Positions 1 to 10,387 of a DNA stretch of 64,000 bases are shown here, piece by piece. Origin of the DNA: Lineus longissimus (taxonomy: Eukaryota > Nemertea > Pilidiophora > Heteronemertea > Lineidae); NCBI RefSeq assembly GCF_910592395.1, contig NC_088314.1, positions 14,386,001 to 14,450,000 of the forward strand, written 5' to 3'. How positions within the stretch are numbered: the stretch's first letter is position 1; each line of letters begins with the position of its first letter. The translations under genes were made by a program, and so were the position numbers. Under the pieces are notes generated by a model. That model was not told the DNA's origin. It worked only from the letters and a program-made list of their open reading frames with translations, and ran no database searches.

Positions 1-2776
1 TGTAGCATATCAGGCTTTAACGTTTGAACAAAACTTTCCACGTGCGAAAAAAATCAAATGATACATTGTCAACCAAACAGTTTATTTAATGCATATTCGA
101 CATCCATTTGAAATCCTAGACATGACTCCTTGAGTTTCCTGAGTATGCCTCCCAAGAGAGAAAGTAAGTTGGATGTATACGGACCACACACGGGTCTTGC
201 TAGAGGTTGCACGTAATCTGAGGCTGCATTTGCTCAGAGAGGTGGTTGGCCTTGACTCAGAGAGGTGGGAGATAACATAGACATTGCTGTTGATTCCACA
301 GGGCTCAAATCTACGTTGCGTGTCATACCTTATTGCACACACGCACAACCTCCTGTTAAGTTACTCATTCTGTTATTTGGAATGAAACACAGCATCAGTA
401 ACTCATCCCCCCCCCCCCCAATCAATTCCAATGATTTGTGACCTGAATTGGTATGTCACATGCTTCCAGAATTTATTTTTCCACAAAATAGTAATTTTAG
501 TTCTTTTGATAATTACATTATACATCTCATGAAAAAGTGTTTCACACATATGCTATAGTGAAGTTGTTATCTCTGATCTACTGACAGAGACAAACCAAAA
601 TTTATGTTTCCTTTAGTTTTAACCACAACGAGAACCAGCTTGCCAGTCCTGAAAATGGCAATTTTCTTTCGATAATGTTGGAAAAACTTACTTTTTTGAG
701 TGTACAACAAGATAAAGCTGTGTTCATCTCGCAATGGGGTTCTTCAAGCATTCTGTATCTATAATGCCAGAGATTAAACTGAATTGATTTTCCACCAGTT
801 TTTACTACATTCAAAAAGTTATGTCAACGTGTGACATCCTGAATGCTTCATTCAGTACGTACGCAACAAGGGGAGGGAGGGCATTTGTAAATTTGACATC
901 CATTTTGTGTGCGGTTGTGTACAAGTAAGGTCGATTGAAAAGATTATTCAAACATTTTGATTTACAGTAACATGTCATCAAGTAACAATTTAAAGGTTTG
1001 AACATTGTTGAACTACATTCGTATACAAAAACAAATTTGGTTTGTGCCAACATCTTCAAATTGCCGAATCTGCTCTGATACAAAGTGAGGGTAAATAGAA
1101 AGTCAATAATGCAACAGGTTAGGTAATGGAGAAAATAAAGTCACAAATTAACATTCAGCTCAAATCAAAGACATGTTGTTAGTTTACAATTATGAAGTAC
1201 TACTCAGCATGGATATAAATTGAAGAGAGCTATCACTTGCTCCTGTTCACCTTTATTGACAAATACATTTTGTAATCCAATACTCCAACATTCAACAAAG
1301 AATTATATTTTTAATTTTTGAAGAAAAAAAATCCTCTATAGACCAGAGAGTCTGATGAATAACAAAACATTCTTATCACAGCACAAGCAACAATCTTGTT
1401 TTCACAACAAAGTGGAACATCTGAAAATATCATGTCTGCAGCAGGAAATAGTTCATAAACAGCGGTCAATTTTAGAGAAAGCACCCCATGTTCGAGAAAT
1501 TGACTTTTACAATTAAATTTTACGTCTTCTAAAACCTACAGATTTCTCATGAAGAAGTATTTCTCACAGTGAAGTTGTTATCTATATACTGTAAGAAATA
1601 ACCGAATTGAATTTCCTTCAAATTTCATCCCAAGTAGCTTGCCTGTCCTGGGAAAGGAGAACATTTTAAAACTGTTTTCTTGGCGTGTCACACAGAATGC
1701 ATGCTGTGTTCATCTTGTAATAAGGTTCTTAAAGCATGATATGCACTATTTTTAACAAAGAATGCACCATCTGTTATTTCTGTGGAAAGCAACTTTATTG
1801 CAAAATATGTATGAACCTGCAACGTGCATGCACTAGAGTAAGCCGATTGATAATGTAAAAATCAATTAAGTGTGATTAATCAACCCAGAAATGAAATGCT
1901 TATGATGTCGAATCGTCCGTGTCACCAGATGGACACAGGTTATTACAGTAAATTTACCAATGAGCACACGTTTTGGCTGTTTTTTGTGATACACATATAG
2001 ATATGGCTGTCCAGGCCTCTTCCAGGGCAGGTCATGCAGAAAGTTGGAAGACCTGTCTTTACATAATGATGCTCTGTCAATGTTAAAGCATTGACGCCAT
2101 CGACCTGCTCTGTGATGATGAGCACATTTGAATGGGTAGAATTTGACCTTTACTTCAAGATGAACGATGTGATCACACCTGATTACCATTTTGTAGTTAG
2201 AACTTGCTGCGTTGAATTAATAAAGTGATCATAAAGCGACAAATAAGTGGCAAGAAGCAAAACATCTCGACAATGTACATCCATGCTATCACCTCATGCT
2301 TAAAAACATCGATACAATTGGTTCAACTCAAGTCAATAATTTATCTCCTCCTTAAGCAAACTTAATGATTTTTTATTTATAATGCCTGCCAATATTGGGA
2401 AATGCGAGAGCATGCACGAGGGAGTAAGGTTAACTATCATACATCCCCAGCATCGGCTTCCTGTCAGAAATGTTAAGTATGTTTTTAAAAAGATTTCTTG
2501 TATCTGATCTGTATCTGATCTGCTTTTAAGCACAGGATATACAGTCATGTTCAAAAGGAAAACTCCACCTTTTTCATTGATTCAATTCGTTTGATTTTGA
2601 ATTAAATAACATTAATTTTGTCTGAAACTCATGAAAAAAAATCATGCTTCTGAATGTCAGTTGATAATAAAACCATGGGGAATGTCAGTTGATAATAAAA
2701 CCATGGGGGTATTCGATGTATCTTAAACTTGACTGGACTAGTACCTCTTCACAAAACATAAATGGCAAACCCTCAC
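1..2776. other. No recognisable gene; weak divergent duplication
   Basis: I see no convincing exon here on either strand. A stretch near 530-765 and one near 1546-1745 share scattered similar blocks in the same order (CTCATGAA.AAGT, GTGAAGTTGTTATCT, GCTTGCC.GTCCTG, GCTGTGTTCATCT), which suggests an old direct duplication about 1 kb apart. A C homopolymer lies near 409-419. If the exon ending at 2777 is terminal, part of this stretch could be the 3' untranslated region of that minus-strand gene. Confidence 0.4.
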
Positions 2777-2947
2777 TCATAATACTGTACACGTCTTACT
2801 TTTGCCATTAGGTGAATGGTTTGCATTTGCTTTATCTACTGCCTGTTGAACTGTCTTTGCCGCGGCCAACACTGCCCTGGCAGCACCATCTACATCTCCT
2901 GATTGTGTGGCTACTGCCGCTTCCGCTGTCACTTTAGCTGCCTCCGC
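2777..2947 (-). CDS. Alanine-rich exon, possible terminal exon ending CTVL
   Basis: A minus-strand exon follows a good acceptor (TTTTGTTTTTAG at 2948-2959) and is open for 56 codons before TGA at 2777-2779. The peptide is rich in Ala, Lys, Val and Gln (AEAAKVTAEAAVATQ, AVLAAAKTVQQAVDKANAN) and should form a helix or coiled coil. It starts in phase 0, matching the phase-0 donor of the exon at 4692-5075. Read to the stop, the C terminus is GKSKTCTVL, which has CaaX form; a Leu in the last position would favour geranylgeranylation. A possible donor, AAAA|GTAAGA, lies just before this tail, so the exon could instead continue elsewhere. I do not recognise the family. Confidence 0.55.
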   Translation of the reverse strand, partial: AEAAKVTAEAAVATQSGDVDGAARAVLAAAKTVQQAVDKANANHSPNGKSKTCTVL

Positions 2948-3307
2948 CTAAAAACAAAATAGATCAAAATAAATTTCTTAATGGAATAGGATGACCAGTG
3001 CTTTAACTCAAAACTAATGCCACGTGATCGTCCTTAACTGTGGGAATCATCATGAATTTTGGTATCCACCAATAACGAGGGCCTCCCTCCCAAATTCTTG
3101 TCCATGCAAGTTCAAGTTGTCATTTTTCAGGAGTGCAGGGTCTGACACCATCGCTTCTTGTGTGAGGTTAGAGCTGGTAATCTTGACTACTAACTGTCTA
3201 AAGGTTTGGTGATCACTTTCACAGTTCTGGAGAACTTGCAACCTCGCTTCTGTTGGTGCGGGCGAAAATTTGCACCATTTGTCAATTTGATAAAGGGTTG
3301 TACAGTA

Positions 3308-3980
3308 CAGTCCTACCAGAAAGAAAATATCACAGAGATAACAAATAAGATAATTGAATGCTATTTCAGTAGAGTATGGTATACTTAGTTGGTCATATAT
3401 CTGTTGTATTTGGATGCACCTAATTCCATGTGCCTTTTCAAAAATTCAAATTGGCCCATGAACTGTGCTTTTTACTGTTCGATAGTCATGACAAATGCAC
3501 GTTTTTGCTTTTAAAATCTCTTCCATAACCTTTGATAAAGACCCCCAATCCTTCATGTATGAGCTGAGTTGGCCATAAAGACCCTGACTGACTGCACTGC
3601 TGACTATGAGGGGTGTTCTCAAAGGTCACCAGCTGTCTGAAAAAAACAATCACCTGTAGGGAGCTAAAACTTATCTTCAAAATGAGAGAATTTAGCAGGA
3701 ATTTTCTAGTAATGAAAGCAAAAATAACCTTTGTTGCATCATATGTCACCCATGCATTGTGAAAAAGAACGAAAATAAAATGAAATAAAAAAGTTACTTT
3801 TTGGACATTTTTTTAAATTGCCTGTTACATAATGAAGATACAGGATTAGGTGGGTCCAAATACAACAGATACATGACCAACTAGATATACCATTCTCTGC
3901 TGAAAACTGCATTCAATTATCTTATTCTATCTCTGTGAAATTAAAAAACACCTGTGGACATTTACTTTCTGGTAGGACTG
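3308..3980. mobile_element. Mariner-like foldback element, copy A
   Basis: The segment begins CAGTCCTACCAGAAAG and ends with the reverse complement CTTTCTGGTAGGACTG, and is flanked on both sides by TA, as expected for a Tc1/mariner-type insertion. The arms run about 150 bases inwards with mismatches. For example, TTGGTCATATATCTGTTGTATTTGGA on the left faces TCCAAATACAACAGATACATGACCAA on the right. No transposase is visible, so it is non-autonomous. It shares its terminal CAGTCCT with the element at 38835-39492. It lies downstream of the exon at 4692-5075, in what would be an intron of that gene. Confidence 0.7.
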
Positions 3981-4691
3981 TACATATGAGAACCCAAAGC
4001 CAATCATCCCCTGATTTTCGTCTGGGACTGTTAAATTTTAAGTGACGCAAAGGTACCGATGTTCAAAACTAACATCAGTGCCAGTCAGATTACTCCCTCG
4101 TGTGATACAAGGCACAATTCTCTGACTGTAAGTTTTCTCTATGGGCTTATATTTCCTTTAACATTACATTATATCATCCAAGATTGTCTAAGAGTGTATA
4201 TTAAAACCTTCACGGCTGGAGTCTTTTTGCCCAGATTTCAGACCCCCAGAGAAAAAAGTATTAGACATTGCTGCATAAGGTCTTTTGCAGGACTTCTCCA
4301 GGACAAGGTGTTCTGGAATCAATAGAGTTATGTTAGCTACACTACTTTACTTTATTTTTGGGGGGTTGAAATGACAATAAAATACCCCCCCCCCCCCTAC
4401 AAAAAATACTCCCGAAGTCAGAATAGCTTTATCGTGATATTTTAACGGTTTTGTCTTTTCAGTTCTCGTGCCTCGCCCAAAAGATGGGGATGGTGTAGTT
4501 CCCTCGCTCCGATAACCAGCTCAAATAGGGGGATTGGGGCCACTTAGATCTACGTGTTTCGGCCCTGAAGGTGTTAATGACCCTGACCTAGATGATGCTT
4601 GGCTCTCATCCTGATTTTTTTAAAAATCTTTGATGTTTCCAGTCTTAAACAAGAATAGGTTTATATGGTGTTTTCCTTTTGACAGACCTAC

Positions 4692-5075
4692 CTGAGCAGC
4701 TGTTACCACAACATTAGACAATGGAAGAGTCTGTGTTGATTCATACTTATTGTCTTCATACTCAGACGTGATATAATCTGCCACAGATTGCGCCAAAATT
4801 GATGCCACAAATCCTGATGCAACCCGGTCAACCTCCTTTGATTCCTCGTCCTTCGTAAGCACCTTTCCTTGTAACAGTTTCTCACCTTCCTCCGGTGTTA
4901 TTTCACCATTTTCAGTAATATCCATGACTTTAGATGTTTCCTTCATATTGTCTCTGTCAGTATCAACGTTATCCTTTTCAATTTTTGGGTCGATTTCGAC
5001 ATCAGTTTTTGCATAATTCTCAACTCTTTTTGGGACTTCAATTTCGTTGTCCAGCTTCCATTTGATTTCAATGTT
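4692..5075 (-). CDS. Acidic exon with candidate PKA-RII anchoring helix
   Basis: A 384-base minus-strand exon is open for 128 codons between a good acceptor (CCATTTTACTTTCAG) and a good donor (CTCAG|GTAGGT), starting and ending in phase 0. Residues 1-80 are highly charged (Lys, Glu, Asp), beginning NIEIKWKLDNEIEV. Residues 81-106 contain EVDRVASGFVASILAQSVAD, which as a helix places V82, V85/A86, F89/V90, I93/L94 and V98 on one face. This spacing is like the RII-binding helix of A-kinase anchoring proteins. I infer such a role only from that pattern; Gly88 is unusual for it. The next exon is 2777-2947. The upstream exon is not identified. The phase would allow joining to the ROCO exon at 17290-17456 or to the ATG exon at 9865-9900. 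Confidence 0.65.
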
Positions 5076-5434
5076 CTGAAAGTAAAATGGTTTTTGAAAG
5101 AAATGACAAGCTGGGCACAAGGCTCTTAGCACTCAATTAAGGAATCCGCAGAAGTAAATAATTGATATGAGTTAAAAAAATAAAGAAACCTTCTCTAATC
5201 AATATGTTATTTGCATAATTTTTAAATATTGTTGTAAGGAATCCAAGCAGATGTGATGCAATTAAGGGTCAACAATCCATTCTGGGCTGGCACACGTTGA
5301 ATCGATTTGCGTTACTTTTCTCAAAAATTCATTTGTAATACCTTGACTCGCTGATGTAAGAGGCCATGATACCATAGTGTACTTTTGAGCTGAAAAGGGC
5401 ATGAGGGGCTCCAGCCGGTCTGCTCGCTCTCTTG

Positions 5435-6719
5435 AAAATGAAAAGGCCAGGGACCATTGTGCTAACCGTATAGATATTTGGTTGTTAGGAATTCATAATG
5501 GTTAAGAAATATGCTACATTATATAGCATATAGCTCAAATCAAAATCAATATGACATGATGTATCCATGCCTGGAGGACCTACCATGAAAATATTATTGG
5601 AAAAAAGTTATTATAATAAGCGAGATATTGGTGACCTTGTCAAGAATCATATTGGACTAAAATTTGGTGTCGGAAGTTATCTGACCTAGAGGGTCATGTG
5701 TAGCAAGTTTCAAGTTGTTAGCTTAAGCGGTGAAGAAATGCGCCTTTGTTACACTAAAACGGTTAATTTCAGCCATTTGACCTCTTTGACCTTGAAAAGT
5801 AGGTCAAATCAAAAACTCATAGGACATGTGATGTATCCTTGCTTGGAGTACCTACCATAAAATTATTATCGAAAACAGGTCACTATTGAGCAAGATATTG
5901 CAATTTTTACCTTTTCAGTTTTGGCCCCTATAAGTCAAGAAACAGATCAAACCGAAATTTTGCGTAGCGTCAGAGGTTATCGGACGTAGGGGATCATGTG
6001 TACCAAAAGTTTCAAGTTCGTGGCTTAAGTGATTAAGAAACGTGCCATAGTTACACTCAAACGGCCAATTGACCTCTGTGACTTTGATGCGTAGATCAAA
6101 TAAAAAACCCGTACGATATGTGATGAATACTTGCTTGGAGTATCTGCCATAAAAATATTATTGTAAACAAGTCCCTAATAAGCGAGATATTGCACTTTTT
6201 ACCTTTTTTAGTTTTGGTTCCCTGGTGACCAAGTCGAGAATCAGAACAGACCGAAATTTGGTGCAGACATACGCAGTCATGTGCACCAAATCCATAGCTT
6301 TAGTGGTTAAGAAACGCGCCATAGTTACATCCAAACGGCCAATTTACGTCATTTGACCTATGCGACCTTGAAAAATAGGTTAAATCAGAACCCTGTATGA
6401 TATGTGATATATCCTTGCTCGGAGAACATACCATAACAAGTTTTATCGAAAACGAGTCACTTTTATGAGAAATATCACACTACATTGTATTACTTTTCCA
6501 CTTTTGGCCCTCTGGTGGCCAAGTCAAGAATCAAATCGGACCGAAATTCAGTGTCAGAGGTCACCTTATCTGGGGGTACTGTGTACAAAGTGTCAAGTTC
6601 ATAGCCCTACTGGTTAAGAAACGTGCCACTGTTTTTGTAACATGATACAGACGCTGACAACGGACGACGGACGCCGGACATTGCGTTATTGTGCAATCTC
6701 CCCTACGGTGAGCCAAAAA
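5435..6719 (+). mobile_element. Tandem-unit interspersed element, family 1, copy A
   Basis: The element opens with AAAAGGCCAGGGACCATTGTGCTAACCGTA and closes with a GAC-rich stretch, then CTCCCCTACGGTGAGCCAAAAA. Terminal GCTAACCGTA and TACGGTGAGC form a short inverted repeat. The body consists of about four units of 284-292 bases. The marker GACC(T)TTGAAAA.TAGGTCAAATC recurs at about 5788, 6080 and 6364, and a TTGGCCCCCTGGTGGCCAAGTC-like block recurs in each unit. No reading frame is conserved, so it is non-autonomous. Other copies lie at 26278-27074, 44930-45552 and 58205-59052. Confidence 0.7.
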
Positions 6720-7614
6720 GGAGCTGCATTCAACACCCAAATCAAGTGTGACCTTGTGAGGATGAAGGTGACTGTTTTTTCGAATTGCTCAGATGTCAGT
6801 CATCAGCAGCTTGGACAGAGTCGTTAATCAGACCTTAGGTTTTGTCTGGTTTTCATGGACACCATGACTGTACATGATATCTGCCAAAGGTGCACTAGAA
6901 TTTATCCTTTCTCTACCCTAATTGGCAGCCAATACTACATGCATGTGGCAACGACAACATATCGATATAGCTATGATCGAATCGTATCAGATCAACAATG
7001 CTTATTAACAAGAGGCCCAAGGGCCTGGCGCTCAGCTGAGTTGTTGCTGCGTTGTTCGTATATATTACATTACTCGTCAAACTCTACTAAACTAAGGACT
7101 CAAAGCCTAAGGATATTAGCTTCTGGATGTGTAACAGTGAATTACGGTAGACTGGCGCAATCTACTTCAAGCAAGCTCCACCCTTGCAATGTGTGCGCAA
7201 ACAGATAACCTAACCAATATTGGACCATCAATTCTACACACAGCAACATGATTCATCCTCAGCTGTTACCATGATGATGATGATGATGATCCTTTTCGCA
7301 AATTGGTCGTCTTCTGTCTTTCTTCCATACTTCAGTGCCACCGGATGTAGTCTGCCCTTGTGGAGGATCCTTTCAGCACCGGGACACAAGAATCCATGCG
7401 AATTGAATCACATGGAGAGACTAGCCCAATCACCCGCTTTTGGCTGGGTAGAAATGGGTAAATCTCGCAGACTGGACCTTAAACTCTAATGCCGACGTGT
7501 GAGGCCGGTCTGACAGATGAGTAAGTGGGGTCCACCTAATGCAGAAGGCACCAGTTTCCCTAACTAAAAGGGTAACATTAACAAAATGCTCTACCCAACT
7601 CTATTATTTCCTAA
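6720..7614. other. Spacer with the 5' end of a family 2 element
   Basis: At about 7009 there is ACAAGAGGCCCAAGGGCC followed by TGGCGCTCAGCTGAG, which I read as the left end of a second interspersed family. Its right end would be GCTCAGCTTTTCAGCTGAGCTAAAAA, as seen at 10360-10387. A short ATG-trinucleotide run sits at about 7271-7290. The open frames here do not resemble known proteins. Confidence 0.4.
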
Positions 7615-8943
7615 AGGCCTGTGTACACTAGTAAAATATTAGCAACAGTTTTACATTTCCAGTTGCAACAAATGTTGCAAAAATGTTGCGTAGTGTGTAC
7701 AGAGCAAAACGCGTCTTACAACATGTTGTAAAATTGTTGCAAATTAAATGCAATGCAATTCTTTGTTGCATGTTGTAAAAATGTTGCAAACTCTTCAGCC
7801 AATCAGAAATAGGATTTGCGTCATGTGATCTACCGGAGTTCATGTGACTTGAACAAGAAGCAGGTATAGCAACTCTCAAGTGAGTGTCTTGCTTCGTAGG
7901 GTGATGAAACCTTTTCTAGAAGTTTTTGTGACGGCTTGTCAGTCAGCCGCAACTCCTTTAGGCTGCGTATCCATAGGCTGTTCCGTGCCCTGCACAACAT
8001 TCCCTTTTTACCGCCTGGCGCGCCACACGGACAATGAACCTTCGTTGGTGTTATTGATCGTTCCCATAGGTTATGCCGTGTCACATTGCGGGCATATATG
8101 CACTGTGGATTGGGAATATAGGCCCATATTGGGATTGAACATGTCCATTCTTTTGCGAGTGAACAACACGGAAGCAATGTCTGAGGCGAAATTAATTCAA
8201 GAGGTTCATCAACGGGAACTACTCTGGGACCCCGAAACTGATGATTATCATAACAAGCACGAACCTGTAATTTGTTGCTTAAAAGTCAGGTTTTATATAC
8301 ATGTACATGTCAATTTGATGTTGCAAGTGAAAATACAAGTTACTTGTATTTTCATTTTCAATATTCATAAGAAATTGTCTTCTGAAATAATGACAGCGTG
8401 CGGATAAACGCGATTGACCGCTGCGAAATGAGGACTACAAAGGCCTACATGACCAAAAAGGAATATCCAATGGAGACTCAGGGCATAGTGCCAGGTCACA
8501 AGGCTGTTACGCCATAACGCCACACTACACAAGGGCATACCCTATGGATACGCGGCCTTAACAGGCAGTGGTATGCCCCATCATCCACCCTCATTTTGAT
8601 CCAGGGCCTGGTCCATATTCTCTTTGGTTATTTCGCCGCCTCTTCCGTCTCTCAACAATGACAGCTAAAATTGCTGCAGAAGCACTCAAAACACATCTTC
8701 TCTCCTTGGAATCATCCATTTTCCCTCCAAAATACCTATTTCCCTTTGTTCCCACTAAAATGTTTGCAACAATTTACCAACATGTTGTAAAAATGTTGCT
8801 AATTTGTTGCAATTTTGTTGCTAGTGAACACAGGGCCTTGTTGAAGGGCTTGTTGCAAAATTGTTGTAAAAATGTTGGTAAAATGTTGGTAAAATGTTGG
8901 TAAAATGTTGCTAATATTTTACTAGTGTACTGTACACCCTGCT
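7615..8943 (+). mobile_element. PIF/Harbinger-type DNA transposon, defective
   Basis: The left end AGGCCTGTGTACACTAGTAAAATATTAGCAACA is matched by the inverted right end (...TGTTGCTAATATTTTACTAGTGTACTGTACACCCTGCT), and both sides are flanked by TAA (7612-7614 and 8944-8946). A 3-base TAA/TTA target duplication is characteristic of PIF/Harbinger. Subterminal regions carry many GTTGCAA/TTGCAAC motifs. Inside, only a fragment of the second Harbinger gene remains (a MADF-like domain at 8177-8270). No DDE nuclease is visible, so the element could move only with help in trans. It sits between the minigene at 9123-9900 and the exon at 4692-5075. Confidence 0.8.
8177..8270 (+). pseudogene. MADF/Myb-SANT-like fragment of Harbinger protein
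   Basis: Starting at an ATG at 8177, the frame reads MSEAKLIQEVHQRELLWDP followed by ETDDYHNKH. This fits the start of a MADF domain (pattern: LI..V..RP.LWD....DY.NK). In PIF/Harbinger transposons the second gene encodes such a DNA-binding protein, which partners the nuclease. Similarity stops after the Asn-Lys-His, close to a possible donor, and no continuation is found. The frame is open upstream to 7880 without recognisable content. I regard it as the remnant first domain of that gene within the element 7615-8943. Confidence 0.6.
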
Positions 8944-9072
8944 TAAGTCAAGTGAAACTCTTAACAAACCTTAGCTGAATGCCACCATTGAAATGTTGAT
9001 AATAATGATAGCAAGTAAAAACTTTAAACAGATAGACTTGATTTTTTTAACCAACTGCCACATGCGGTTTTC

Positions 9073-9078
9073 TTTATT
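9073..9078 (-). terminator. Polyadenylation signal AATAAA
   Basis: On the minus strand, AATAAA lies 45 bases after the TAG at 9123-9125, a suitable distance for 3' end formation of a transcript that uses the exon 9123-9269. Confidence 0.5.
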
Positions 9079-9122
9079 TAGTAAATTTTGAGGTGAGTAT
9101 TACAGAATGAAATACTTGAATA

Positions 9123-9900
9123 CTAGAATTGCCTGGCTCTTCTGATGATTGCACTGGTGAACACCGAAGTCGATGGGATGTGCAAAGTCATAGCTCGATC
9201 CTCTCTCTTGGTCATCTTTGAGATGTGGTCACCAAATATGTTCAAATGCAGCTGCAGATCATTCCTGTCCTGCAAAACATGATGAGGAGATAACATTTTA
9301 ATTTTGATAGAATAGGTAAGCTAGCCAAGTTTTATATCAAATACAAGGCCAACAACAACTGATAAGGCGCTAGGGCCGAATGATCAAGGAAGTTCATTGA
9401 TATGATTGGGAATACATTGTGATAAGAGTGATGAATCGGCCCCGTTTGAAGCATTGTGCTATGTACAGTGTGCAAGTGTCAGTGTGTATCATATCGCATT
9501 TATTGTTTGTTGACATTTCAAATCGCTGGCGTCGATCCTCAATTACACTGTTTATGTACATTGGCAACCTTACCCGATGATATCAGAACGATGTTTATTA
9601 TTGTCTTGTTTATTCACATTAGTTCTGCTATGTGACAAGAGTTATTTGTTGAGAAATCCATGATTTAAAGCCGGACTTTGACATCGTTTCTCAGACCAAC
9701 CAAGCTGCATTACGCAGATCGTTTTTCAACGATCGTCGACGAACTATTTCAAATTAATCACATCCAATTAAACAATCCAAGCCTTCCCTAATGTCATCAA
9801 CATGCAATAACACAAGCAGCCAAATATTATCGCCTATGAAATTGTGAATTTAATGAGAACTTACCTCTGAATTGACAGAACGCGATCTATTCCATAGCAT
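9123..9900 (-). CDS. Two-exon minigene of 60 codons, or alternative last exon of the ROCO gene
   Basis: Exon 1 (9865-9900) is ATG plus 11 codons (MLWNRSRSVNSE) ending TCAGAG|GTAAGTT in phase 0. Exon 2 (9123-9269) follows CATCATGTTTTGCAG in phase 0 and encodes 48 residues (DRNDLQLHLNIFGDHISKMT..., ending SAIIRRARQF) before TAG. The joined product would be a basic 60-residue protein that I do not recognise. It has no signal peptide and no membrane segment. Promoter-like motifs lie upstream of exon 1 and AATAAA lies after the stop. The same exon 2 would also continue the ROCO frame from the donor at 17290 (...RKNKKK|DRNDLQ...). Both readings are compatible with the sequence; I slightly favour the independent minigene. 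Confidence 0.6.
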
Positions 9901-9995
9901 GGTCTCCTTACGTCTGAACTGCGCAGACTCGAGACGTGACGTTCGCTGCATGTGTGATTGGACGTGGGATAACTCGCGCGAAATTTAAAATGCTC
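9901..9995 (-). promoter_or_regulatory. Promoter-like block upstream of the minigene
   Basis: In the 95 bases before the ATG at 9900, the minus strand contains TGCGCA (9920-9925, NRF1-like half site), ACGTCA (9937-9942, CRE half site), CCAAT (9957-9961) and a TTTAAA at about 9983-9988. CpG is denser here than in the surroundings. The arrangement looks like a proximal promoter, but the start site cannot be fixed from sequence. Confidence 0.4.
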
Positions 9996-10014
9996 TTCTT
10001 GGGGGTGCTCACTA

Positions 10015-10299
10015 AATTGCGCCAGTAACACCACCTGGTGAGAAATTCATGAACTACGCCTATTGATAATGAAAGAGAAAGCTTTGCTCTATAAAATTAG
10101 ATTTGATTCATGATCCCCAACTGAGAAATCAGCTGCTGGAAAAGTTTTTGGAAAATTTCGCTCGGTGCCACCTAGTGGCCAAACCGCTCATCCTGCCGGA
10201 CCCACATTTGGTCTATTCAGGAGTCCTGAAGGGTCTCAACGCCTCAGAGGGAAAATCTATCGCCTATCCGCTATAGTTTTGAAACGTGCCTGTTTAACG

Positions 10300-10330
<31 letters not shown>

Positions 10331-10387
10331 GGACACTCATTCTACCATTTACTCATATGAATAGCTCAGCTTTTCAGCTGAGCTAAA
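10015..10387 (+). mobile_element. Family 2 interspersed element, 3' part
   Basis: This piece has the blocks CCACCTGGTGAGAAATTCATGAAC and GCCACCTAGTGGCCAAACC, a run of (CAGA) repeats at about 10300-10328, and the end AGCTCAGCTTTTCAGCTGAGCTAAAAA. The end folds into a perfect 9-base-pair hairpin (AGCTCAGCT / AGCTGAGCT) directly before AAAAA. The architecture parallels family 1: a unit with a '(C)CTGGTGGCC' block, a microsatellite, a hairpin, then AAAAA. The matching left end may be at 7009, or this is a 5'-truncated copy. Confidence 0.6.
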
